A stretch of 64,000 nt of DNA, taken from contig CM082582.2 of the NCBI GenBank assembly GCA_040954595.2, positions 10,354,001 to 10,418,000 of the forward strand, written 5' to 3'. Position numbers and translations under genes: made by a program. Shown one piece after another: positions 37,986 to 50,803 of this stretch; position 1 is the first letter of the stretch, and each line of letters begins with the position of its first letter. Origin of the DNA: Balanoglossus misakiensis (lineage: Eukaryota; Hemichordata). The notes under the pieces are model-generated. The model was not told where the DNA came from. It saw only the letters and a list, made by a program, of their open reading frames with translations, and searched no databases.

Positions 37986-39112
37986 CTGAAAACAACAACA
38001 GAACCAACAAATGGGTCCATGTATGTTTTGAACGCAGATAAGTGAATTGGGTAAAAACGAAAGTAATTAAAATATGACGCAATGACAGAAAAAATCAACA
38101 CAATTTGTCATGACATGACTCTCATTTTTGGGTCAGACTCAGACATCTAAAGAGTCGAAGAAACGAGTCTTATGAAGGTTCCGAAGGGTTTCGTGAAGTG
38201 GTTTAAACCATGTGAAAGAAACATGCTGAATAAAAGTCTAACAAGCTAATTATCTAATATTCCTGCTTGGTAAGATTACTTGACTGACTTAGTCAAAGCA
38301 GGGTTAGTCACCTTTACAACAATACCCCCTCCCATTGGCAGGTTTTGTGAAAATTTCAAGAAAGTGACAACAACTTTGTAACACTGTTTTCTCTCAAAAT
38401 TATACAAGACTATGGAATGTGATAATCATGCGCTGCATCTGGGTAGTCCACAAGAATCTTTCACACACTTTTGACTTGTTGAGAAGCGTACAACTGGGCA
38501 TCGAAACAAAATTACGCAGGTCGAAGCGAAAGCTCTGTAGCGAGAAAAAGAAAAGTGTTTCCGCCTTACGAGCTTTCCACTGTTACGTGGCAAGGTTGGC
38601 ATGGTGATAGCGGATTATCATTTTTATGTAAATAAGTTATTAATCCTGCGAGATGATGTTAAATATTTAGAAGTAAGGCGTCAACTTTCTGTTATATTGG
38701 GTGGGTCGGAGTAATTGTGGAGATCACGTTTCACAAATCGATCCGGCGGGGCCAGATATTTTCCAACCCATGCAGTCGGGGGTGGAGTCATTCTGAAATC
38801 GCACTGAACAATTATGCCGAAATTTCACAAATCTAGATAACTTCACGCAGCTTTTAATATATCTACCCAAAAATTGTTGACAAAATGAACAATATTGTCG
38901 TGACGTGGAAATTGGTGAAAGCGTGAAAGCATGGGATCGAAGGGGTGGAAAGAAAAAAAGAAGAAAGAAGTTGAAGATTTCGATAAGTTAGAAGATATGG
39001 TGACAGTTTATAGTTACTGTGGTTTTGTTGTTAGGTTTGCAAGTTTGTGCTATACTCCTGCGTGACAGAAAGATTGTCAATCCGTCGTCTGGGTGGGGTT
39101 GCCATTGAAATA

Positions 39113-39130
39113 CACCGCTAGAGGGCAGCC
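39113..39130 (+). promoter_or_regulatory. CTCF-like motif
   Basis: CACCGCTAGAGGGCAGCC matches the CTCF core (CCnC-TAG-RGGGC-AGC) well by eye. Inference only. Confidence 0.4.
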
Positions 39131-39760
39131 TGTTGTTGGCGAAATCGTGACGCACGATCATGTATAAGTAATGATTGTGAAATCGTAATCTGAACTTACA
39201 TTTGCATTAAATGTGGTACCGTGTTTTATGTAAATGCTGGTGTAGATGTGTGACGTCATTGCCAAGAGGCTTTTCATATACAAAGTTGAACAAAAACAGT
39301 TGGTGAAAACCTATGATTTTTCTCTTGGGTGTCCGTACTCATGGGGGAGTATGCTTCTAGTCCCCCGCTCTAGTCCAATGACCTCTGGTGGTAACAAGTT
39401 CCCTTACCCATGGGTCGCAGGCGATTAGGCTAAGACGCACAGTTTCAGCAAGTCTAATTGCATGCGCGGTTGTCCGCTAAACTTTGAAAGCAGTCATACG
39501 CAAGAGAAGCAACGTCACGAAGGTGGAACGGATTAGAACTCTACAAGTACTGTCCTACAAAGTAACTTTATTACCAAGACAAGATTATGTCCGCGATAAA
39601 TTCATGCATTTGAATTTCCTTTTTTTTCCTTTGCAAACGATTGTATAGTTCCGTCAAAGTTTTATAATGTACATTCACTGCACGGAGTAACTGTACCAGA
39701 ACCCACTGGTTTGTCTCACTTTGTGTGAGTGTGTCTGCCTGTCTGCGTGCCTGTCCCTTG

Positions 39761-39780
39761 TCTGTCTGTCTGTCTGTCTG
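39761..39780. repeat. (TCTG)5 microsatellite
   Basis: Five TCTG units inside a longer TG/TCTG-rich tract that spans about 39720-39795. Confidence 0.9.
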
Positions 39781-40639
39781 TATGTGTGTGTAAGTATTAT
39801 GTGTGAATGCATGGATATATGCATGCCATTTCTTGTCTGTTTGCCAATTCTGTCTAGTTTTGTCCTAGTTTAGTTTTTTTCAACCGTACGCCTCCTTACT
39901 GTGAGTGTGTTGCAATGCAACTAACAGGCATTGAGCAAAATCAGCATAAAATTTCAACCCACAATGTTGATTTTCAATACAGTGGTTTGTGTTCACCCAT
40001 TCAGTCGTTCGAAAGTGGAACCAGTCTTGTTAATTTACAAATATTAAAAAGACTTCCAGTGTTGCACATGAGATCATTTTCTATCATCGCCATTAGTGGC
40101 CAGAAAAAATACTGAGGCGAAAAGTCGACTTTCTGACAAACAAGATCCCGTGTACTATCGCACACAAAAAGTTTCTTGGCGTTATTCATCAAACCAGAAA
40201 GATAAAAATCTCGTTTTGTTAACCAAAGCTAAAAAGCGTATTTTCCACCCCATATATCCAAAGAGTTGTCATGCCGTCAAAATATCAAAATGTAGAGTTC
40301 TTAATTTTAGTCACATGAATCATATAGTTATGACTTCAAAATGCGCATTGAGGCTTTTGATGGTTTAAAAGAAGCAAGACGCGTATGGAGGATTCGAGAC
40401 GTTGATCAGAATAATGAACAAGACAACCTGATATACGTAAATGATATTAGAGAAGCACCGATAATATGAGCACGCTCTAAAATTGTTTTTGAACGTTATG
40501 AAAAATTAACTTTACTTGCATTTTTCCCCTTGAAACGTGACATGCGTTTCCAACCATCAAACACTTAAAGGACAAATTAAACCAGGAGAAAGTCGTGCAA
40601 ACTCTTCTAATGGCGTTTAAACAGCAAAACATTACTTAC

Positions 40640-40720
40640 CTTCAACGTAGCGAAGTCGTTCCTCTCTCCTCTCTCTCAGTCGGGCCGAGATTTGAACGGT
40701 GTATGCTCGAGATAAAACTG
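40640..40720 (-). other. Candidate 5' UTR exon of the neuropeptide-like gene
   Basis: The acceptor immediately before ATG 37985 requires an upstream non-coding exon. The best minus-strand donor seen is TTGAAG|GTAAGTAATG at 40640, preceded by a GA-rich leader. Its upstream limit is a guess, and no TATA box is convincing. Confidence 0.3.
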
Positions 40721-42655
40721 ACGGCAGGCAAGTGGCTCAAAGAAGAACTGCGCATTGAATCAAAATATTACTTTTGTCGAAGACTCATCAAGTTTTCATA
40801 AATAGCAAATTATTCATGACCAGATTAAATGGGATTTGTCGGTGCACAGATTATAAGCTGTTTAAATGAAAAATTATTTTCCTCGCTGCGAGGTTCGGGG
40901 AGAAAGCAGGTTTAAAGTCCGATCGGCAAACTTTTCTTGCGCGCGCTGTCGATTTCAAAGCGTTCAACGTGATGGGCAACCAAACTCAAGTCTGGGTCTG
41001 TCCGGGACAATTCCGTTCGCCTCACCTTCAATATCATATCTACTGTATATATAAAGATATTCGGTAATGCTAATTTCATAAAATTAATTATTCAGCCCTG
41101 TCATTTAAATCCCGTGGCCGGATATTTCATTACGCCGTGAGATGTTCTGTTTTCATTCATGGACATGTCGGTATATACATAGAAAAGAAAGTTTAAAGGA
41201 ATCATCCGAAAAGTAGCAATGTATAGATTTTATACTCATAATTATTACATTCAATGATGTTCTTTTCAAGTGACGAGCACTGAAATACGTAAAGAAGATT
41301 CTACCCCGCACAATTAACAGACGTATTAACATTTTCCCTTCTCCTCTGGGAAAGTAGACTTAATATGTCCTTTTGAAATCTCGGAAACGAGGTAGAGCAG
41401 ATTCATCCTAGTTGGCACACCAAAGGTTGCATTAAAAATTTCCCTCGTCCCCCAGAGACGCAACTGTTAATATCGATTCGTTTACCCCGAAGCCCAATAA
41501 TCGCATCTTAATTATCCCCCGTGTACACTTTTTTTTACGTTTGCAAGTCGTGCATGTTCTGTGGTTCATAAATTGAGTTTTTCTCAAATAAAGCCCTGTC
41601 GTTAATGTTTAAAATTTCCAAGAAACGTTGCTAACGTTATGGATATTATATACACGTGTACCGTTCACTTATTTTCCCTGCCATCAAACGGATGCTTGAC
41701 ATAATAACAGGACAGTCAGTTCAGAATAGATTCTGTATTTTAGTTATGTTCTTTTGAGACGTCTGACACGGCTGGCGTCATAGATGTTAAACCTTTCTCG
41801 CTGCCAATCGCCCAGACCGTTTTAATATGTCGTTGAAAGCCACATTTTGCAAAAAGACGCCAGAACTGATATCTGCATATCAGTTAGTCATATTGTATCT
41901 GCAGTCGGACTCTCTCTCTCTTTTCACGTACGAGGTCACATGACAAAAATCAGCTTCAGTGAAACTTCTCTTTCTTAACGTCAAAAGTTACTTCAAAGTA
42001 TACATGCACGGATAAGGAAGTAACTGATGTCGAGGAAACTGACAAAAACCGTAGAAGGACTCACCAGTCCGCAAAACGTCAAACTCCGCCTGAAATGTTA
42101 ATGTCGACGGTAATCTCCCCGGTGGCTAGCGTAATCGCTTAGATTACAGTATCTGTATCATATAACTCGCGTTTACAGGTGGGGTAAATTTGGGCGGGGT
42201 TTTGGAAAAGTTCCCTCGGTAGGAAGAGGGAGGGGGCATTATAACCAACGGTTACAGATCGTACCACGCAAAAACCCAATTATTCGACTTAGCTTTACAT
42301 GTCTTGCTCTCTGATTGTGCACGGAAGTCTGTGTTCGGCGAACGGATCAGACTGGGGAGATATCTTATTTCACGGTTAAATAAATTAAGTATCTATTCTA
42401 ATCCCGTCACAGATAGGGGAAGATTACGGTAAGACTTCAAACATGAACAAACCGAAAACATTTCCAGGTTATTTCGTAATATCCGGATTTTCTTCGAATA
42501 TGCCGACAGGGTTCCAAAATCACTATTTCGTGCTTAAAAGTGTCACTTTTTAGTTCAATGACCCATATAGTCTTTGATCAAGCAAGGTCATTCCAGAAAG
42601 ATATTGGCCTCTGCTTTAGTTTTTCTTGACTTCGAAAGGGAAAAAGAGCTTGGTT

Positions 42656-42673
42656 GGGGTGGGGTGGGGTGGG
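42656..42673 (+). other. Perfect G-quadruplex motif
   Basis: Three GGGG runs and a final GGG separated by single T bases. Confidence 0.7.
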
Positions 42674-44406
42674 AGAACCACTTGAATTCCGGTGAGGGGT
42701 GGTCGAGGATTTTTGTATGTCAGCAAACTTTTTTTCCAGCCACTGTTACAACACATTTATTATTCGATTACCAGTTCAGCCTTTTCTTCTATTCAAGCCC
42801 ATACGGGCTATTTATACTGCGAGAGAAAAAAAAAATTCGTGCGCAAGAGATAATTATATCACTTTGGTGCGTGAAATATGAAAGTAAATGTACGTTGGTG
42901 CAGTACATTGAATCATTGGCACAATTTTCACCATTCAAGTGTCTTCGGTTCGCGTTTTTTTATCTAGCTTTGTTTTGTTCGCTGTTACTAAAGCCACGTT
43001 TCCTGGACACCTGATAAATTCACAGAGACCGTTCAAACTGGTGTTTATTCACGCCCTCAAGTTCGGTTAAATGTTCACTATTCGTTTTTTTTTATCAGCG
43101 TCGCACCGTCAATGTTCGAAGTGTAGATGTACATCTTTGCTGCAGAAATGCCACAGAACTCTCGCAACCCTCCTTTGCGCCATGTGCAGGTCACACGCTC
43201 ATTTGAACTTTGCCACCTCCCAAGCAAATAAAGAAAATTGTAGAGTTTTTGCGTTAGTTCGATCGAACTATTCAGGATAAACACGTTACCTCGGGCGTCA
43301 GACAAGTTTTTTCTCCACCATCACACAAATGATTTAACAAAATCCTTTGAAGTACCCGCTTATCCACATCTTCAGACGCATTTGGTCAATCCTATTAGGG
43401 ATAGTTGCTATAATAATAAAACATTCAGAAATTTTGTTATATCTTTAATAATAAGCCAGACTCTCTTGTTGTGCTTCGAATTAGGCCTATACGCCAGGTG
43501 TTTTGCTAGTTAACACACGTTGTATGATGTTTGTGATAGTTGAGTTCAGAAATCGGACATCGGGTCTTTCAAAATGCTCTCGGGAATAAGAAGGCAGACG
43601 CCAGGGTGTGATTGAAAATTAAAATCCCGAGGAAATTATATCAAAAGTTACTTTTAATACAACATTATTATTCCTATGACATCGGCGCCCATTTCAAAAT
43701 GATTGGGCCTAAATAGGCTGGAAAATGAACCAAATTCACAATGTACAGGACAGAATAACCGGAAAAATATGCAGAAAACAATTATTTTACCATATGAGTG
43801 TGCAGTAACAGAGCATAACTCAAAAATTCCAGAAGTTCCTGACGGTTTTTTTAAAGCTCCCCTATACCAGGCAAATAAATTTGGTGAAGGACCACCTAGG
43901 TTGACGAAAGTGTCCGAGAACATCGATTACCATCACCATTGAAAGTAATTATCTTTCCCAGGTTTTGAAGTCTTTGAAATCGTAATGAGCCTTTTTTGAT
44001 TGACTTCAACACCTGCTTACAACTTGTAAAACCTAAATTATATCGAACGGGACTGGCATTTAACGCCGTTCAGTATAATTCTGACGAGCGTGGGCGTGAC
44101 CTGGGAGGACACACTTAGTTCACAAGAACCATTTTGATTGGTGGTGTGTTTACCAAGATTAATAATCCCAAAAGCTTGGATTTTAGAGACTTTGTGAATT
44201 AGGCTCTAGGTCCCAATAAAATGTTATTTAAAAACTATTAAGATGAATTCATCGGAGTGTTGTTTTTTAATATCCAAACACAGTCGAGCATTGACCAGTC
44301 AGCCTGATCAGACGCACCAGCCAATAAAAAACTCCGTAACAATGTGAAGGGTTTGAAACGATGGATCTTTCGGAGCATGCGCTGGAAGAATTTCAGCACA
44401 TTTCTC

Positions 44407-44417
44407 AATATGGCGGC
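44407..44417 (+). promoter_or_regulatory. YY1-type element in the USP10 promoter/5' UTR
   Basis: AATATGGCGGC matches the long YY1 consensus AAnATGGCGGC, 38 bases before the USP10 ATG. In animal housekeeping genes this motif is typical just downstream of the transcription start. No TATA box was seen nearby. Confidence 0.6.
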
Positions 44418-44454
44418 CGTGTAGCATGGCGTGACTAACCACAATTTCGTCGCG

Positions 44455-47400
44455 ATGTCTCTATCTCATACGGTAGGTTACGTTTGCATTTTGTCGAAGA
44501 CTTGTAGCTTGGTCACAGCAGTGTTGTAAAACACACAATATCGTCGGTTATTGACGGTCAGGTGTGATAAACAGGACTGCAGCTGCGCTGTTCCAGCTTA
44601 GTTCTCGTCTCCGGCGACTGCTGTTCTCTGCAGCCTGCACACATCATCTCGTTTTAAAGTGTAAAGATAATTTTAAGCAAATCTTTGCTTCGAAACCTCG
44701 ATTAAATACTTCCTTCCTGAGCTTAATTTGAAACGGCTGTACATCGTGTTTGACACGTACCGAAATGATGCGTGGCAAACCAGTGTTGTAAATGCCAGTA
44801 ACGTAGTACCGTAGCTGCCTTTGACCAGCTACTTGGCGAGGAAAGTTGAATGACCGTGTGACATGTCCTCTCTCCGACCCCGGCGGAATTGAGATCGACA
44901 TTTCTCGTTTTCGCCGGACGGTAGAGGTTTTAACCATTCTCTCATGACAGTTATAATACATGTATTACTAGTACATGTGTGTGTGGCATACCTTGTCGAA
45001 CACCTGGCAATTGTAATCCTCACAAATACAAAACTTGCCATTCATTGATAAAGTTATCACACATTGTTATTTATGATAATGGCTGTTTATTATTTTCCCC
45101 CAAATTAAAGGGTATTGGTCAGCCGATACTCTTTAATTGTCCTGGGTAGAACACTGATAGTGTGGTACATGTATTTTTTAAAGGGAGGAAAGTGTTGTCA
45201 TAGCAGTTGATCGGATGAGATGCATGAATGAATGAATGCATACTCTGTGATATTAATTTACAATAACTGAATCAGCTGGCCATTGTATTAGAAAAGATCT
45301 CATTTGCATATGGTAGATGCTACAGTCACTATTTTTAGCATTTAAAATTGATTTGTTTTTATCTTGCTTGGGTGGCTCAGAATAATTCCAAATGAATTGC
45401 TAATTGACATAGCCATGGACTGGTGTATTCGGTTGTCATAGAGATGAATCTAATCTTGGTTCGAGTGATGCACTGTAATTTCAGAGTTGTTTTTATCGGA
45501 TATACTGGTAGGACTTGTGTACTCCACTACATGATGACCTGGGCTGGATAAAATATTCTGATTTCATGGCCAGTTCAGAAAAATATTCTTCTTTATGGTA
45601 ACCATGGTAACAGATGTAGTATCACTCTCACTTCAAAGTCAAGATGCATGTATTATGTCGTTTGAATTGGCAAAGTGTAACTAAACTGAGCGCAGAATGC
45701 GTGATAATGTAGATTCTTGAGTTAGGGGGCCCTGTTGCTGGCATGATTTAATGACTTAGGGAGACCAGCAGGCCTGCGCCTGGCATGTAATAAGTCTGGA
45801 GCTGATGCACGAGGTACATGTACACAGTTAGTATTACATGCAAAGAAGACTTCATTGCTTAAGTTAAAGCCTAATGGTCCGGGTAGCCTTGGAAGTCCAT
45901 TGATGTCTGCTCTAAATGGCTTTATTCCATTCTCATTCAAATGTATGTATACGGCTTTGTATTGCCACTGTTTGATATTCCTCCGTAGTATTTGATATTC
46001 ATGGAAGTGACTTGTACAACTGGGTATTGGCTGCCAGTATGGACATCATCTGATTGCCTTTCTTCGATTTCCTGTCACATGTTTATGTGTACACACATGG
46101 CCAAAGAGTGGATTTTAATGTGACGTGCCTGTGTATTGTGTGTTGCACCATGTGTTGATTTACATCTTTAAGTTTTACTGCAATGGCAAACTGAAAGCAC
46201 AAACCTGCTCTGCAGGCCTGTTTACACCGCCAACGGGTAAAAAAAATTGTTGAATTGTTTAATTTCACATGCAGAATAATTACTTCATTAAATGCAAATG
46301 CAGTGAATTCTATTAAGGGTCAGATTTACAAATGAAATGAATATTTTCATTTTTATGTGACGTCGGTCAGCAGGCATAGTTCATAGCAGTAAAGGTGGTC
46401 ATGGTATTATGTCCACACGATAATGGATTTGTGTATTGTTACTGGTACCAAACACATTGTAATAAATGGTGTGATATTTTAAAGTCCATTTTGTGATTGC
46501 ACTCTGGAGGTTGACGTCTGATAGAGAGATATGATAAACTTGTCTGGTACGGTGAAGGAGAGAAAAAAAAAGTGCACCACACTACATTGTTGACATTATA
46601 GGTACATGTACACATGGTTGTGTTGTAAATTTCTGATTATATGATGGCTTAAGTAGATTTTAGTACATTTTCACACTTTCACCCGTTTTCTCGTCTTTGT
46701 AGGAATTATCGTTTGGGGATTTCAGCGGGCTCAGCAATGAGGAGTATGAGAAGCTTTTCAGCACCCTGAGTAGGCCACTGAGCAACAGGAAAGTTAAGGT
46801 CAGTACTGTGTATTATGATGCTTGTATAATATTTTGAGATGTGATCAGCACTTTTACAGTGATATCCAGTATTGTTACTGGTAGAACTAGGGCAGTGTAC
46901 GTTGATCAGACTCTGCAACAATTCCTGTGCCACATCAGTCATCTGTTATGTAAAGTACGTTCTCATTGTTTTCAGTGCTTGGCTGTATCATAATCATTGT
47001 TGACAATCTCACCAGCCAGAACAGTGGATAGGGATTTGCTCTACAGTGATATTATATGATATCCATTGCAGGGGTCAAGATTTGACCCCGGACACACTGC
47101 GTGTCAAAGTACATGCTTAAATATATGAAGCCACGCATACATTACTTTTCAAAGCGGTCACCTTGTGTATTTTTAGCTTCAATTAACCATTCCGTTTTTG
47201 TTAAAAACGTGTAAATCTAAAAAACAAGACAAGGAGAGGTTTTAGGTACTCCACAATGGACCATAAAATGGGCAAACAAGTGGTTTTATTTTGCCAATTT
47301 GGAGTGCTATTATTGTGAGCAAAAATGGAAATTTATAGACCATCATTAGGGCTTGTAGGAATCTTTAGTGTGTTTATTCAGCAGTCTAAAGTTAAATGAT

Positions 47401-50400
47401 AAAGATCTTGCTGATAAAGTTGTGTTCTCGTATAGTTACGCTTTGTGATTGACTAGTTTCCCTGTCCTTATCGCTCAGTTTCCATGGAACGAAGAAGAAT
47501 ATGTCCAGTCTGGAATACAGGCTCTAAACATAGGTGAGTGTGTCACGTTTATATCTTGTTTATTCATCAGGGCCTGAGAGCCAGCAAGTGGTTGCTTTGA
47601 TTACTTGCTCCCCTCCTCAGACTCAGAGATCTCTGATACCAGCACGAAATCTCTCGGCACTCAAAGCTCGTTTTGAAATGATAATAGACAAACTAACGAA
47701 GTACCAGCACTTTGTCGTGTGCGTGGTCTCTGAACTTTGGCATTTACTTCACGCAGCACTGATCTGTTGCAAGGTACCCTGTAGCCTCCAGGTACAAAAT
47801 GATTGTCCAGGTCAGACCATGCCCTCATTTTGTCCACTGGATGGAGTGGAGATTTATTTTTCGTTTCCATGCAAAAAGTATTAAATGTCTTGGCACGGTA
47901 GAGCTATATAATTAGCGTGGGTTTGAAATTTATAACCTGGTATTAATTCTTGCGGAAGCATTTATTACCCAATGTGACACTTTAAGGGAAAACATGTCAT
48001 CCGCCCATAAATAAAAATGTTATCTGATGTCACAAGCGCAAATCATGATGGGGGAAGCTGCAAGATATAATAATGGACCACATTTCATGTCAACTACAAG
48101 CACTTCTTTATGATTCCCCGTGACAACGCAAAATATTTATAGACAAGGTTCCTTGATTGCAAATTCTGTGTTGAAACCGGTTTCCACTCATTTGAATTGG
48201 CATGTGCAGACGTGCGGACGGAGGAAAATCGTGAATGAATGATAATGAACGTGTGTTTAGTACATCTGTATACCATACTCGTTTATCCCGCGTCCAGGGC
48301 AAACTGTTGCTGTTGGTTCTAAATTTCACGGTTGTGTTTCATTCACTGATGGCATTTTTTGTGTGTGGTCAATTGCAGGGGACCTGGCTGCCGGGCATCA
48401 ATATCTCAGTCAAATCTACCATCTCCCAACTGCCGAGGCAGGGACAAATGAGACAGCAGAAGACGAGACAGCAGAAGGAACCACTGCAACCTGTCAACTT
48501 GTGAACAAAGACGAGACAGACGACCCTACACACAGTGAGAAAGAAATCGCTGTGGACAACGACTATCCGAGCAGTAATGATTTTGGAGTAGACAATATTG
48601 TGGACAATGAACAAGGTAATGCCGAGGAGTACGCTTCGGGCAGTAACACTAATAACGATGAGAATTCTGCCGGGGGAGGATCTGGCAGTAACGGGGATAG
48701 ACCCAGGCGGCGCAATAAGAAGAAACGTGACCCGGAATACTATCAGCGATATTACACAAACCCAGAGCTTTACAACCATCATGACCACAGAGAGGCGGCC
48801 ACAGGTGACGACAGACCCCAGCAAGAATACCCAGGTGATGGCGTCGACGGCAGACATGTACAAATTGAGCCAGTAGAGGATTTGAACTCGCCGGAAGAAT
48901 CTGAAGCAAAATTGAACGCGCAGGGGGGAAATGTGAAAGACACGGATGCGGGACTCGGCAAAGACGATGAGGAATGTGCCAGTAGTACTAGCAGCAGCGA
49001 TCAGCCCTCTGCCCAGACAAAGCCCGGAGACTTACCGCAAATAAACCACAATGAGCAAACTATGGTGCTTTCACACCCTGCTAACACAGACCCCATTCCC
49101 CCCAGGACTAGTGACCAAGTCGTAACTGACAAACTCTCTGAGCAGCCGGCGCCCGCTGACAAGGGCGAGGCAGGAAGTACAACTCAAGACGTAGTGCCGG
49201 ACAATCAGGACGCCCCTTCGAACTCGGAAACGGACGCCCCAGTTGCAAAAGACAGTGGACTGGTTGATGATGTTACTGATGTTGCCGCGGAAACCGGCAA
49301 AGATGAAGAGAAAGAAATCAAGGAGACTTCAGTTGGCGTGGAAACTGCAGAGAATGTTCCTGCCAACGCTGACGGTCCTATGCATACTGCCAACTTGGAC
49401 AAACCCCAATCTGTCACCACGCTCACTGTTGCCCTAGTAACCAACCAAAATACTCCTGTTGTTGCTGCCATCTTGTCGGGTGAGGAAGGGAAAGAGAACG
49501 TCTCTGAAATCCCTGAGAACAATGCACCTCAGGAAACTGATCCGACGCAAAGTGAAAACGCGGAAAATAGCAAACAAGGGGAAGATGCCAGTGTGGCTAA
49601 ACCCAAAGTTTCGTCGTGGGCTGGGCTCTTCAAAAATACCCAAGTCCCTGCCTCTGCACCGATCGCGTACGTGAGTCATGTCAGCAGTGAGCCCCCGAAA
49701 TCTGAGACTACTGCCAAGAAATCTTCTGATAACAACACAAGCGATGTTGAACTACATGAGGTTGTTACCCCAGAGGAAGACAAAATGGCAAAGGCCCTCG
49801 GGGGTAAGTGTACATGTACAGTATGATTTCTCAAGAAACAGGAACCTTGGTGTTTCAGCCATCACTTCCAATGATACCCAAAAATATTGCCCCAGTGGCC
49901 ATCAAATAACAGTGTAATATTAATAATGTTTATTTTCAGAGTTTCTGCTCAATGTGAAGTTTCCATATCGTGCTCTGGCACTACAGCCGAGAGGATTGAA
50001 TAACACTGGAAACTGGTGCTATGTGAATGCAGTATCCTTTTCAACAGAGATGCCAGTCTTCAGATATGTCCTGTTTTATTTCGTGAACACGCTTCATACA
50101 TGTATTGACTTAGTGGCTACAGATCTACATCACTACTCACGTGTCTTATAGATTCGCCAGACGTAGTAGGGTGTATATCTGTGAGATTCATGAGACTTTA
50201 TGTCAAGTGTGTTTAGAAGTACTTGCTGAGGTCGAAAGCTCTGTGTTTGGATTTTTATTGAGTCCCCCCCCCCCCTCAGTCTGCATGAATACCCAGTTTC
50301 ATTCACTGAATTTTTGCCTTAACCGCCTTCCCATAGATTTTACAGGCATTGTTGTCATGCCCACCTATGTATAATTTACTGAAGTCCTTACCGGTGACAC

Positions 50401-50757
50401 CATTGTCCAGGCGTGGGCCAAGTTCAACACCCATGATGGACAGTCTGTAAGTGTGCAGTCCATCCACATCACACCCAGTGTGTGGTTAAATTTGCCCATG
50501 TAACCAACCAGCATAAATTGTATGCAAATTATGAATCTATCTCCAACAGGCAGACATGAATACTGGCGAAGAACATTTGAATATTTCTCTTCGTCTTCTT
50601 TATTCCAGAGCTCAGTTTGTAAATGAATTTCACGCTATGCCACCTAAACCCGGTAAGTTCAATGTATATTTGTGATAAATTTTCTCACAAAATGAAGATT
50701 ACTGTTACTGTCCAAGCCAATTATCACAGAAATGGTAAAATCATTGATGATGATGAA

Positions 50758-50803
<46 letters not shown>

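Larger units (their letters stand above)
37986..44406. other. Non-coding stretch between the neuropeptide-like gene and USP10
   Basis: No supported coding exon. It holds a candidate 5' UTR exon (40640), a CTCF-like motif (39113-39130), a tetranucleotide repeat (39761-39780) and a G-quadruplex motif (42656-42673). The 146-aa frame at 42574-43014 shows no family likeness. Confidence 0.5.

Noticed and set aside
42574-43014. 146-codon plus-strand frame
   Set aside because: Composition follows local poly-T and G-rich tracts; no family likeness and no promoter or poly(A) pairing.
48369-48909. Minus-strand frames of 164 and 86 codons
   Set aside because: Antisense to the large disordered USP10 exon.
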